NCBI GenBank assembly: GCA_965249175.1
Contig: OZ252227.1
Span: forward strand, 5,518,001 to 5,582,000
Length of the DNA: 64,000 nt
Direction of reading: 5' to 3'
Origin: CAZYFH01 sp965249175
Lineage (GTDB): Bacteria > Acidobacteriota > Vicinamibacteria > Vicinamibacterales > UBA8438
Both the position numbers and the translations under genes were made by a program. Below, piece by piece: positions 41,533 through 49,753 of this stretch; within the stretch, counting starts at the first letter, position 1; each line of letters begins with the position of its first letter. The notes under the pieces are model-generated. The model was not told the DNA's origin and searched no databases. It saw only the letters and a program-made list of their open reading frames with translations.

Positions 41533-42917
41533 TGGTGGGCGGCGACCCATGCGTCGACGTCGCGACGCGCGGCCGCGACGGCGTCTGGATGAGTGGATTG
41601 GGGCGTCCGGCGTGCCTCGGTGGACCGTCGACCGGTGATGCGCTCGCCGGTCTCGGGTCCGAAGCGCTCGTCGTATGCGCGCCACTCCTCGGCACTGAGC
41701 GACGCGAAGTCCCGGCCGTTGGCGATGAGATCGCGGACGATGGCGCCAACGACCTCATGCGCCCGACGGAACGGCACGCCCTGGCCCACGAGATAGTCGG
41801 CCACGTCGGTCGCGAGGAGCATCCCGGTCGCCGACGACTCGCTCCGCGCTGACCTCAGGTCGAGACTCTCGATCACCACGGTCGACGCGTGCGTCGATGA
41901 CAGCACGGTGTGCTCGGCGTCGAACACCGCTTCCTTGTCTTCCTGTAGATCCTTGTTGTAGCCGCTCGGCAGCCCCTTCATCGTGGCGAGCCACCCGGTG
42001 AGATGTCCGATGGTCCGACCCGCCTTGCCACGAACGAGCTCGAGAGGGTCGGGGTTCTTTTTTTGTGGCATGAGGCTGCTCCCGGTGGCCACGCGATCGG
42101 CCAGCTCGAAGAAGCCAAACTCCTCGCTGCTAAACACGATGACATCCTCGGCCAGCCGGCTCAGATGCACCATGGTCAGGGCGCACGCGTGCAGGAGCGT
42201 CGAGACGAAATCGCGATCGGACGCGGCGTCCATGCTGTTCGCCACGACCCGCGAAAAGCCGAGCCGACGTGCAAGCGCGGACGTGTCGATGTCGTAGCTC
42301 GTGCCGGCGACGGCGCCGGAACCGAGCGGGAGCGCGTCGGCCTCGTCCATGACGGCGGTGAAGCGCGCGTGGTCGCGGCGCAACGCGGTCGCGTGTGCAA
42401 GAAAAAAGTGTGCCGCCAGCACGGGCTGGGCCCGGCGCAGGTGCGTGTACGCGGGCATGAGTGTGGAAGCGGCAGCGGTCGCCTGGCGGGCGAGCGCGTG
42501 GACCAACTGGACCACGGCCTGCTGGAGCACTGGCACCCGCCGCCGCAGGTAGAGCCGAAGGTCGAGAGAGACCTGCTCGTTCCGCGACCGCCCGGTGTGC
42601 AGGCGCCGTCCAACGTCCCCCAGGCGCTCGACGAGCTGGCGCTCTACGAACGCGTGCACGTCTTCATCGGCGCCACCAACGAAACCAGGCTCGCGGCGAC
42701 CGCGTTCACCGATGTCACGTAGCGCCGCGGCGATGGCCGTCGCCTCGTCGTCGGACAGCACCCCGGCAGCCGCGAGCGCTTCCGCCCACGCAAGGCTGCC
42801 CTCGACATCGTCCTGGAAGAGCTGCCGGTCGAACGGCAGCGAAGCCTGGAACCGGAAAACCCCCTCGTCAGGGGCGTCGACGAACCGCCCGGACCAGAGA
42901 TGGTGCTCGTCGGTCAT
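41529..42917 (-). CDS. argH: Argininosuccinate lyase
   Basis: Cleaves argininosuccinate to arginine and fumarate, the last step of arginine synthesis. The 462-residue product starts at ATG 42917 (MTDEHHLWSGRF); earlier ATGs in frame lie inside argG. Superfamily signature GSSLMPQKKNPDPLELVRGK is complete, and HTGRSRNEQVSLDLRLYLR and TYTHLRRAQP-type segments (AYTHLRRAQPVLAAHF) are present. There is no fused acetyltransferase domain; N-acetylglutamate synthase is encoded separately at 47936. It lies 13 bases after argG and overlaps the following D-aminoacylase gene by four. Confidence 0.95.
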   Translation of the reverse strand: MTDEHHLWSGRFVDAPDEGVFRFQASLPFDRQLFQDDVEGSLAWAEALAAAGVLSDDEATAIAAALRDIGERGRREPGFVGGADEDVHAFVERQLVERLGDVGRRLHTGRSRNEQVSLDLRLYLRRRVPVLQQAVVQLVHALARQATAAASTLMPAYTHLRRAQPVLAAHFFLAHATALRRDHARFTAVMDEADALPLGSGAVAGTSYDIDTSALARRLGFSRVVANSMDAASDRDFVSTLLHACALTMVHLSRLAEDVIVFSSEEFGFFELADRVATGSSLMPQKKNPDPLELVRGKAGRTIGHLTGWLATMKGLPSGYNKDLQEDKEAVFDAEHTVLSSTHASTVVIESLDLRSARSESSATGMLLATDVADYLVGQGVPFRRAHEVVGAIVRDLIANGRDFASLSAEEWRAYDERFGPETGERITGRRSTEARRTPQSTHPDAVAAARRDVDAWVAAHQ

Positions 42918-42930
42918 CGCGTGGGCCGCG

Positions 42931-44184
42931 TCACTCGTCGTGCGACCCGCCGGCACCTGCGGGCGCGGCTGGGCCAGACCCGGGAGCCGCCTCAATGGGC
43001 GGACGCGTGCGCGCCGCCGTCTCGACAGGCAGGCCCCAGAGCTTGATAAACCCCTCGGCGGCTTCGTGATCGAAGCGGTCTCCTGCGTCGTAGGTCGCCA
43101 GCGAGGTGTCGTAGAGCGCCGAGGGCGACTTGCGACCGACGACCCGGCAATCCCCTTTGAGCAGCTTCACGCGCACGGTGCCGGTCACTCGTTCCTGCGC
43201 CTTGGCGGTGAACGCGTCGAGGGCCTCCCGGATCGGCGTGAACCAGAGACCGTTGTAGACCAGATCGGCGTACGTGCGTCCGAGCTCGGTCTTGAGGCGG
43301 TCGAGGTCGCGCGGAAGGACGAGCGCCTCGAGCGCGCGATGGGCGGTGTGAAGCACGATGGCCGCCGGGGCCTCGTAGATCTCGCGGGACTTGATCCCGA
43401 CGAGTCGGTTCTCGACCATGTCGATGCGTCCCACGCCGTGCGCGCCGGCGATCGTCTCGAGCGAGTTGATGAGCTCGGTGAGCGGCATCGCGACGCCGTT
43501 GACCTTGGACGGCACCCCGCGCTCGAATTCCACCTCGACGTAGGCGGGCACATCGGGTGCGTCGGATGGCGACTTGGTCAAGGCATAGATGTCTTCCGGT
43601 GGCTCCGTCCAGGGATCCTCCAGGACGCCGCACTCGATCGAGCGCCCCCACAGATTGGTGTCGGTGCTGTAGGGACTCTCGACGGACGCGGGCACCGCGA
43701 TGCCGTGCGTCCGGGCGTAGTCGAGCTCGTCCGGTCGGGTCATGCCCCAGACGCGCGCTGGGGCAACCACGGTGATCGACGGATTCAACGCGCGCGCCGA
43801 CACGTCCATCCGCACCTGGTCGTTGCCCTTACCGGTGCACCCGTGCGCGATCATGCTGGCATCCTCGATGTCGGCGATCTCGACCAGCTTCTTCGCAATC
43901 AGCGGCCGTCCGAGCGCCGTGGCCAGCGGGTACTGCTCCTCGTACACCGCGCCAGCCTGCAGCGCCGGCAGGATGTAGTCGCGCGCGAACTCCTCGCGTA
44001 CGTCAACCACGTGCGCGCGGACGGCGCCGACGGCCAGCGCGCGCTCCCGCACGTCATCGAGCTCCTTGCCCTGCCCGAGGTCCATCGTGACCGCCACGAT
44101 CTCTGCCGTGTACTTGTCGGCAAGCCACTTGACCGCCACCGACGTGTCGAGCCCGCCGGAATACGCCAACACGATACGTTCCAT
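42931..44184 (-). CDS. argG: Argininosuccinate synthase
   Basis: Ligates citrulline and aspartate using ATP. The 417-residue product shows the P-loop-like YSGGLDTSVAVKWL at the N-terminus, AHGCTGKGNDQVR, and a NLWGRSIECGVLEDPW loop typical of the family. The C-terminal 20 residues are Pro/Ala/Gly-rich and extend past the usual end. It is first of the leftward trio argG-argH-D-aminoacylase, 58 bases downstream of argR, and probably shares the argR promoter. Confidence 0.95.
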   Translation of the reverse strand: MERIVLAYSGGLDTSVAVKWLADKYTAEIVAVTMDLGQGKELDDVRERALAVGAVRAHVVDVREEFARDYILPALQAGAVYEEQYPLATALGRPLIAKKLVEIADIEDASMIAHGCTGKGNDQVRMDVSARALNPSITVVAPARVWGMTRPDELDYARTHGIAVPASVESPYSTDTNLWGRSIECGVLEDPWTEPPEDIYALTKSPSDAPDVPAYVEVEFERGVPSKVNGVAMPLTELINSLETIAGAHGVGRIDMVENRLVGIKSREIYEAPAAIVLHTAHRALEALVLPRDLDRLKTELGRTYADLVYNGLWFTPIREALDAFTAKAQERVTGTVRVKLLKGDCRVVGRKSPSALYDTSLATYDAGDRFDHEAAEGFIKLWGLPVETAARTRPPIEAAPGSGPAAPAGAGGSHDE

Positions 44185-44242
44185 CGTCGTCTCCCCTTCG
44201 CAATCGATCCCTACGCCGCCCCGCCGGCCCGCCAGCCACCGC

Positions 44243-44701
44243 TCACGACGCGCTCCGCGCCCAACCCTCGAACAGCCGCGTCATCTCGCGGCCGGCGCGC
44301 GCGTGGCGCGTGATGAGCAGGATCGTGTCGTCGCCTGCGACCGTGCCGACGACCTCGGGCAGTTCCGCGCGATCAATCGCCAGCGCCAGCGGCTGGGCCT
44401 GTCCCGGATCGGTTCTGAGCACGAGTAGCTGCTGCACCTGGTCGACGCGCTGCAGATACTCGCCGATGGCGCGCCTGACAACGACGTCCGCGCGCTCACG
44501 CCCACCAGCTGCGGCGCCCGGGCGCTCATAGGCGCCGTCGACGGCACGCTTGACGAGCTGCAACTCTTTGATGTCGCGGGAAATCGTTGCCTGCGTGGCG
44601 TGGAATCCACGCGAGCGCAGACGCTGGCCTAGGTCATCCTGACTGCGGATGGCCTGGTGCGCCACGAGCTCGATGATGGCCGACTGTCGATACCGTTTCA
44701 T
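44243..44701 (-). CDS. argR: Arginine repressor ArgR
   Basis: ArgR is the arginine-sensing repressor of arginine synthesis. The 152-residue protein has the winged-helix SQDDLGQRLRSRGFHATQATISRDIKEL, with the DNA-contacting TQATISRD, and a C-terminal trimer domain ending GTVAGDDTILLITRHARAG, which binds arginine. ATG 44701 lies about 16 nt after the predicted transcript start, within reach of its own operator, so it is likely autoregulated. It is divergent from argC across 159 bp containing two matching operators. Cotranscription with argG is likely. Confidence 0.93.
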   Translation of the reverse strand: MKRYRQSAIIELVAHQAIRSQDDLGQRLRSRGFHATQATISRDIKELQLVKRAVDGAYERPGAAAGGRERADVVVRRAIGEYLQRVDQVQQLLVLRTDPGQAQPLALAIDRAELPEVVGTVAGDDTILLITRHARAGREMTRLFEGWARSAS

Positions 44702-44717
44702 GTCTACTCAGCTATAG

Positions 44718-44752
44718 TGCATAATTATACATATCCAAGGACGGCTCGGCAA
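44718..44752 (-). promoter_or_regulatory. argR promoter with an ARG-box operator over the -10
   Basis: On the minus strand TTGCCG (44752-44747) is 17 bases from TATAAT (44729-44724). The dyad TGCATAATTATACAT (44718-44732 on the plus strand) covers the -10. The same dyad sits at the argC start. Together with argR beside it, an ARG box is the natural reading. Confidence 0.72.
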
Positions 44753-44806
44753 TGCCAGATAGACGCTAGAACACGGCATGATACGGCATGGACCCGTCGG
44801 CCTCTA

Positions 44807-44862
44807 TTGACGAGGACCCGTCGAGTATGTATAAATAGTCAGTTTACGGCATAATTATACAT
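44807..44862 (+). promoter_or_regulatory. argC promoter and ARG box overlapping the argC start codon
   Basis: TTGACG (44807-44812) and TATAAA (44830-44835) are separated by exactly 17 bases, predicting a start near 44842. The GCATAATTATACAT operator (44849-44862) lies downstream of it and runs into the argC ATG (44861). The 19-nt leader has no Shine-Dalgarno sequence. Repressor bound here would block elongation as well as the start codon. Confidence 0.7.
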
Positions 44863-45859
44863 GTCCAGAATCAGCATCGGCATCGCCGGCGCGACGGGCT
44901 ACGGGGGGCAAGAGCTGCTGCGACTGGCGGCTCGCCATCCGCATGCCGACCCTACGGTCGCGATGGCCTCTGGGACGAGCGACGGGACACCGGAGCTGCC
45001 GGCCCTGGCCGGCGTCTGGGATGGGCAGATCGAACCCTTCTCACTCGACGCGTTGGCCGGCGCTGCCGACGTCGTGTTTCTCTGCCTCCCCGACTCGGCA
45101 AGCGCGGAGGTCGGACCGGCGCTCGTCGCACGTGGCACGCGCGTGTTCGACCTGTCGGGCGCGTTCCGTCTTCGGGACCCCGCGGCGCGCCAACGCTGGT
45201 ACCCGGGGTCGCCAGCCCTCGACACACCAGCGGAGTACGGTCTGCCGGAATGGAACAGGGCGGCGCTGACGTCGGCACACTTTGTCGCCTGTCCCGGTTG
45301 CTATCCGACGGCGGCGCTCCTGGCCCTCAAGCCGCTCATCACGGCCGGCATCATCGCCGGCGACGATGCGGAGGTCGACATCTACATCGACGCGAAGTCG
45401 GGTGTCTCCGGCGCAGGAAAGAAACCGAGCGAGCGCACCCACTTCTCGGAGATACACGGCAGCATGGCCGCGTATGGCGTGTTCTCACACAGGCACGCGA
45501 CGGAAATAGAACAGGAGCTCGGACGCCAGGTCACGTTCGTTCCGCACCTGGTGCCGCTCGACCGCGGCATCCTCGAGACGATCTACACACGCGTCCGCCC
45601 CGGGACAACGAACGCAGCGATTCACGCGGCGTTCGAGGCGGTGTACAGGAAAGCCCCGTTTGTCCGGCTCACGGGCGACCGGTTGCCCGAGATCAAGCAT
45701 GTCGCCCATACGAACTTCTGTGACATCGGCTGGCGGATCGATGGGCATCGACTGGTGCTGGTGAGCTGCTTGGACAACCTCGTCAAGGGTGCGGCGGGGC
45801 AGGCGCTGCAGTGCTTCAATGTCGCGTTCGACCTGGACGAACGGGAGGGCCTCGTCTAG
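44861..45859 (+). CDS. argC: N-acetyl-gamma-glutamyl-phosphate reductase
   Basis: Third enzyme of arginine synthesis, reducing N-acetylglutamyl phosphate with NADPH. The 332-residue product begins ISIGIAGATGYGGQELLRL, has the catalytic Cys147 in ACPGCYPTAALLAL, and a KSGVSGAGKKPSERTHFSEI segment. The ATG overlaps a putative ARG box and lacks a normal ribosome site. It is first gene of the rightward operon; its TAG stop and the argB GTG share one base (TAGTG), so translation is coupled. Confidence 0.95.
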   Translation: MSRISIGIAGATGYGGQELLRLAARHPHADPTVAMASGTSDGTPELPALAGVWDGQIEPFSLDALAGAADVVFLCLPDSASAEVGPALVARGTRVFDLSGAFRLRDPAARQRWYPGSPALDTPAEYGLPEWNRAALTSAHFVACPGCYPTAALLALKPLITAGIIAGDDAEVDIYIDAKSGVSGAGKKPSERTHFSEIHGSMAAYGVFSHRHATEIEQELGRQVTFVPHLVPLDRGILETIYTRVRPGTTNAAIHAAFEAVYRKAPFVRLTGDRLPEIKHVAHTNFCDIGWRIDGHRLVLVSCLDNLVKGAAGQALQCFNVAFDLDEREGLV

Positions 45860-46701
45860 TGCCGAGGCGCCGGCGTCCGCGTCCCGTGGTGGTCAAGCTT
45901 GGCGGCGAGCTGCTCGAGGAACCAGCGCGACTTCGACGGATGGCCCGATGCCTCGGGCGTCTGGCGGCGCGCGAACCGCTCGTCGTCGTGCATGGAGGCG
46001 GGCGCGAGGTCGATGCCGACATGGCGCGTCTCGGGATACCAAAGCGATCGGTCGACGGCCTGCGCATCACGGACGCGGCGACGCTCGACGTGGTCGTCGG
46101 CATCCTGGCGGGGCGGGTCAATACGCGTCTGGTCGCGGCGCTCGGAGCCGCCGGCACGAGCGCCGTGGGGTTAACCGGGGCCGATGGCCGGCTGGTGCGG
46201 GTCCGGCGGGAGCGACACTACCGCGCGGCAAGCGGCGAACGCCTCGACCTCGGCTTCGTTGGTCGGCCGGTCGGGAAGGGGCGCCCGGCGCTCCTCACGC
46301 AGCTCTGCACCGCCGGGCACGTGCCGGTCGTCGCGAGCATCGGCGCCAGCGCGACGGGGCAGCTGTTCAATGTGAACGCCGACACGCTCGCCGGCGACCT
46401 GGCGACGCGGCTGGACGCCACGCGTCTCATCATCGCCGGCGCCACCGCTGGGGTCCTGGACGCCGCAGGCCGGACGATTCCCTCGGTGGACGACGCGGCG
46501 ATAGACGCCTTGATCACCGGTGGGCAGGCGAGCGCGGGCATGATCGCGAAGCTGCTGGCCTGTCGCGCGGCTCGACGCGGCGGCGTGAACGCAGTGGCGA
46601 TCGTCGATGGTCGCCGTGCGACGTTGGATCCATCGGGCGGCACGGCCGTTGCCGCGAGGCGCCGATCGGGCGGCACGGCCGTTGCCGCGACGCGCCGATA
46701 G
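45859..46701 (+). CDS. argB: N-acetylglutamate kinase
   Basis: Phosphorylates N-acetylglutamate. The 280-residue product has VVVKLGGELL, VVVHGGGREVDADMARLG, and the late NVNADTLAGDLATRLDATRLI region. GTG 45859 shares its G with the argC stop. The C-terminus is odd: the family usually ends in a GT-x-[VI] motif, and here that end occurs twice (SGGTAVAARR then SGGTAVAATRR) because the final 33 bases are tandemly duplicated (46632-46697). The extra copy extends the protein by 11 residues and should not affect the kinase core. Confidence 0.92.
   Translation: MPRRRRPRPVVVKLGGELLEEPARLRRMARCLGRLAAREPLVVVHGGGREVDADMARLGIPKRSVDGLRITDAATLDVVVGILAGRVNTRLVAALGAAGTSAVGLTGADGRLVRVRRERHYRAASGERLDLGFVGRPVGKGRPALLTQLCTAGHVPVVASIGASATGQLFNVNADTLAGDLATRLDATRLIIAGATAGVLDAAGRTIPSVDDAAIDALITGGQASAGMIAKLLACRAARRGGVNAVAIVDGRRATLDPSGGTAVAARRRSGGTAVAATRR
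46632..46697 (+). repeat. Two 33-bp tandem repeats at the argB 3' end
   Basis: Two in-frame copies of a unit starting ATCGGGCGGCACGGCCGTTG (46632-46664, 46665-46697) differ at one base. They duplicate the C-terminal 11 residues of ArgB. Confidence 0.9.
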
Positions 46702-46712
46702 CGAGCGAGCTC

Positions 46713-47936
46713 ATGACGACACGCGCTGACGATGTGTTCGCCGCCGAGGCACGCCATGTCCTGCAGGTCTACAAACGCATCCGCGTGGTGCTGGTCAGCG
46801 GCAAGGGATCCCGCGTGGTCGACGCTGACGGCCGCGAATACCTCGACCTCCTCTCGGGCATCGGCGTAGCATCGCTCGGTCACGCCCACGCCGGGCTTGC
46901 CGAGGTCATCGCCGCCCAGGCACGCGAGCTGCTCCATACGTCGAACCTGTACTTCCACCCACTCCAGGGCGAGGTAGCCGAGCGGCTCTCGCGCCTCTCG
47001 GGGCTCGCTCGCACGTTCTTCTGCAATAGCGGCACCGAGGCCGTCGAAGCGTGTCTGAAGTTCGCGCGGCGCTACTGGCACGCCCGCGGCGAGACCGAGC
47101 GAACGGAGATTGTCGCTTTCGACGGATCGTTCCACGGCCGGACACTGGGCGCGCTGTCGGTGACCTCCGGGAGCAGCTACCGGACGCCGTTTCAGCCGCT
47201 CGTACCTGGGGTCTCGTTCGTCTCCCCACAGGATCCGGCGGCGCTCGAGACAGCGATCACCGCCCGTACCGCTGCCGTCATCGTCGAGCCGATACAGGGC
47301 GAAGGCGGTGTCCGACCGATCCCGGCCGCCACGGCTGCGGTCCTCGCCGAGCGGTGCGCATCGACGGGTACGCTGCTCATTGCGGATGAGGTGCAGTGCG
47401 GTCTTGGCCGAACCGGTCGCCTCTTTTGCGCGGGCGAGCTCGGGCTGACTCCGGACTTGATGTCGTTGGGCAAGTCCTTGGGAGCGGGTGTGCCGGTGGG
47501 TGCAGCGCTGGTCAGCGAGCGCGTCGCCGAGGCGGTCGCGTTCGGCGATCACGGCAGCACCTACGGCGGCAACCTGCTGGCTTGCCGGGCAGCGCTCGTG
47601 TTTCTCGATGCGCTCGAGGGCGGGTTGGTAGCACGGGTGGCGACGGCAGGCGCGCGTGTGAAGCGCGGGCTCGACGATCTCGCGAACACGAGCGAGGGCA
47701 TCACGGAGGTGCGCGGTGCCGGCCTCATGTGGGGTATCGAGGTGGCGCCCCACGTCGCAGACAAGATGGTCGACGCGGCGCTCCGACAGGGACTGCTGGT
47801 GAATCGCACGGCCGGTACTGTGGTTCGCCTGTTGCCGCCGCTGACGATCAGCGACGCCGACATCGACGAGGCACTGACCCGACTCGGTCACGCGTTCGAT
47901 GATGCCGGCGCGCGCGCCGGAGCCACGAGGAGCTAG
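46713..47936 (+). CDS. argD: Acetylornithine aminotransferase
   Basis: Transfers an amino group from glutamate to N-acetylglutamate semialdehyde. The 407-residue class III aminotransferase has LDLLSGIGVASLGHAHAG, FFCNSGTEAVEACLKFAR, SFHGRTLGALSVT, the PLP aspartate region IADEVQCGLGRTG and PLP lysine segment SLGKSLGAGVPVGA. ATG 46713 lies 11 bases after argB. Its TAG stop shares a base with the GTG of the next gene. The short form may also act in lysine synthesis; the operon favours arginine. Confidence 0.94.
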   Translation: MTTRADDVFAAEARHVLQVYKRIRVVLVSGKGSRVVDADGREYLDLLSGIGVASLGHAHAGLAEVIAAQARELLHTSNLYFHPLQGEVAERLSRLSGLARTFFCNSGTEAVEACLKFARRYWHARGETERTEIVAFDGSFHGRTLGALSVTSGSSYRTPFQPLVPGVSFVSPQDPAALETAITARTAAVIVEPIQGEGGVRPIPAATAAVLAERCASTGTLLIADEVQCGLGRTGRLFCAGELGLTPDLMSLGKSLGAGVPVGAALVSERVAEAVAFGDHGSTYGGNLLACRAALVFLDALEGGLVARVATAGARVKRGLDDLANTSEGITEVRGAGLMWGIEVAPHVADKMVDAALRQGLLVNRTAGTVVRLLPPLTISDADIDEALTRLGHAFDDAGARAGATRS

Positions 47937-48502
47937 TGCTAGTGTCCGAGCCCATCCAAGCCATGATCGAGCCTCACCCGCCGGCGCCGACCGTCACCGT
48001 CAAGGGCCCTGTCGCGGAGCTCGTCATACGCCCGGCCACGGCTGGCGACGCGGCCGACATACACGAGCTCATCATGGCGAACGTGGTGGCCGGCCACCTG
48101 CTGGCGAGACCGTTGGGTGAGGTCCAGCTGCACGTCCCACGGTTCCTCATCGCGGCCGCCGACGACGACGTCCTCGGCTGCGGAGAGCTGGCGCGGCTGA
48201 GCCCGACGGTGGCCGAAGTACGATCACTCGTCGTCGCCTTGATCCACCGCGGTTCGGGGATCGGTCGGCGCCTCCTGGGCGCGCTCATCAACGAGGCCAC
48301 CCAGCAGGGCATTCCGAGTGTGTGCGCGTTTACGCATCGGGTGCGTCCGTTCGTCAAGGCCGGGTTCTCGATCGTGCCGCACCCGTGGGTGCCCGACAAG
48401 ATCGCCACCGATTGTCACCGCTGCGAGTGGTTCCGGCGGTGTGGACAATACGCGGTCATCCTCCACATGGCGCAGTCAGCGACACACACGAGGACGTTGT
48501 GA
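47936..48502 (+). CDS. argA: GNAT-type N-acetylglutamate synthase (short ArgA)
   Basis: A GNAT acetyltransferase of 188 residues. The acetyl-CoA loop is VVALIHRGSGIGRRLLGAL, and the C-terminal IATDCHRCEWFRRCGQYAVIL cysteine segment is typical of short N-acetylglutamate synthases, such as the mycobacterial enzyme and the domain fused to some ArgH proteins. It would make N-acetylglutamate from glutamate and acetyl-CoA. GTG 47936 overlaps the argD stop and the stop overlaps argJ (GTGA). With a full argJ next door it probably primes the acetyl cycle, while ArgJ recycles acetate. The residues before TVTVKGPVAEL are not conserved-looking. Confidence 0.85.
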   Translation: MLVSEPIQAMIEPHPPAPTVTVKGPVAELVIRPATAGDAADIHELIMANVVAGHLLARPLGEVQLHVPRFLIAAADDDVLGCGELARLSPTVAEVRSLVVALIHRGSGIGRRLLGALINEATQQGIPSVCAFTHRVRPFVKAGFSIVPHPWVPDKIATDCHRCEWFRRCGQYAVILHMAQSATHTRTL

Positions 48503-49731
48503 GTGAAGCGCCGATGTCGTCATCGTCCGCCTCAACGCCGACCGATGGCGGCATCACCGCGCCTGGTGGGTTCCTCTCGGCGGCTGTCGCCTGCGGCCTC
48601 AAGCCCTCCGGACTCGATCTCGCGCTGATCGTCGCCGATGAGATCGCCAGCGCGGCCGGCGTGTTCACGACGAACAAGGCCGTCGCCGCACCAGTCGTGC
48701 TATCGAAGGAACAGCTCGAGCGATCGGCCGGGCGTGCCCGGGCCATCGTGGTCAACAGCAAGTGCGCCAACGCGTGCACTGGGGTCGCCGGCATGACGGC
48801 CGCCCGAGACATGGCGGACGTGACGGCACACGCGCTTGGCTGCGACCGCGCGCATGTCCTCGTCGCCTCCACCGGCGTCATTGGACTGCGTCTGGACTCG
48901 GACAAGGTTGCCCGCGGTATCCGCGAGGCGACGGGGGCGCTCAGCCGCGAATCGCACCGCGCGGCGGCCGAGGCCATCATGACGACAGACCGCGCGCCCA
49001 AAGAGGGCGCGGTTCGCGTGACCACCCCGGCCGGCACATGCACCATCGGTGGCATGGTGAAGGGCGCGGGGATGATCGAGCCGCTCATGGCGACCATGCT
49101 GGGGTTCGTGACGACTGACGCCGTGATCGAACCGGCAATGCTGCGTCGCGCGCTGGTGGACGTCACCGACCGGACGTTCAACGCCATCACGGTCGACGGT
49201 GAATCATCGACGAACGACACGGTGTTCATGCTGGCCAGCGGCGCGAGTGGCGTGCGGGTGGACGAGCGAGCGTTGCCCGCCTTCGTCGCCGGGCTCCACC
49301 ACCTGTGCAGAGGGCTGGCACGGGAGATCGTGCGTGGGGGCGAGGGCGCGACCAAACTCGTGACCGTCACCGTGACGGGCGCGGAGACGGACACGGAGGC
49401 GAAGCACGCCGCGCGTCTGATGGCCAACTCACCGCTCGTCAAGACCGCGCTCCACGGGGGCGATCCGAACTGGGGCCGACTCGTCGCGGTCGCCGGACGC
49501 GCTGGTGTGGCGTTCGACCAGACGCGTGCGGCGGTGCGCATCGGGCCTATCGTCTTGTTCGCGGACGCCACGGTGTTCGCCGACCGCGAGCCGGCGGCGG
49601 CCGACTATCTCGCGGGCGATGAGGTCGAGGTGACGGTCGATCTCGGTACGGGCGGCAGCGGCACCGCCAGCGTATGGACGTGCGACTTCAGTCCGGATTA
49701 CGTCCACATCAACGCGGACTACCGGACGTAA
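48499..49731 (+). CDS. argJ: Glutamate N-acetyltransferase ArgJ
   Basis: ArgJ moves the acetyl group from N-acetylornithine back to glutamate; bifunctional forms also use acetyl-CoA. The 410-residue precursor cuts itself before the threonine of an ATML motif, present as KGAGMIEPLMATMLGF. Other landmarks are FTTNKAVAAPVVLSKEQL, VVNSKCANACTG, TTDRAPKEGAVRV and ALHGGDPNWGRLVA. GTG 48499 overlaps the argA stop; ATG 48514 (MSSSSAS) is an alternative. Mono- or bifunctionality cannot be decided from sequence. Confidence 0.94.
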   Translation: MSEAPMSSSSASTPTDGGITAPGGFLSAAVACGLKPSGLDLALIVADEIASAAGVFTTNKAVAAPVVLSKEQLERSAGRARAIVVNSKCANACTGVAGMTAARDMADVTAHALGCDRAHVLVASTGVIGLRLDSDKVARGIREATGALSRESHRAAAEAIMTTDRAPKEGAVRVTTPAGTCTIGGMVKGAGMIEPLMATMLGFVTTDAVIEPAMLRRALVDVTDRTFNAITVDGESSTNDTVFMLASGASGVRVDERALPAFVAGLHHLCRGLAREIVRGGEGATKLVTVTVTGAETDTEAKHAARLMANSPLVKTALHGGDPNWGRLVAVAGRAGVAFDQTRAAVRIGPIVLFADATVFADREPAAADYLAGDEVEVTVDLGTGGSGTASVWTCDFSPDYVHINADYRT

Positions 49732-49753
49732 ACCCTGGCTTGGAGGCTGGGCG

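Noticed and set aside
45789..47936. A 715-codon open frame spanning argB and argD
   Set aside because: The upstream part is a shadow of argB in another frame; only the portion from 46713 shows the ArgD sequence.
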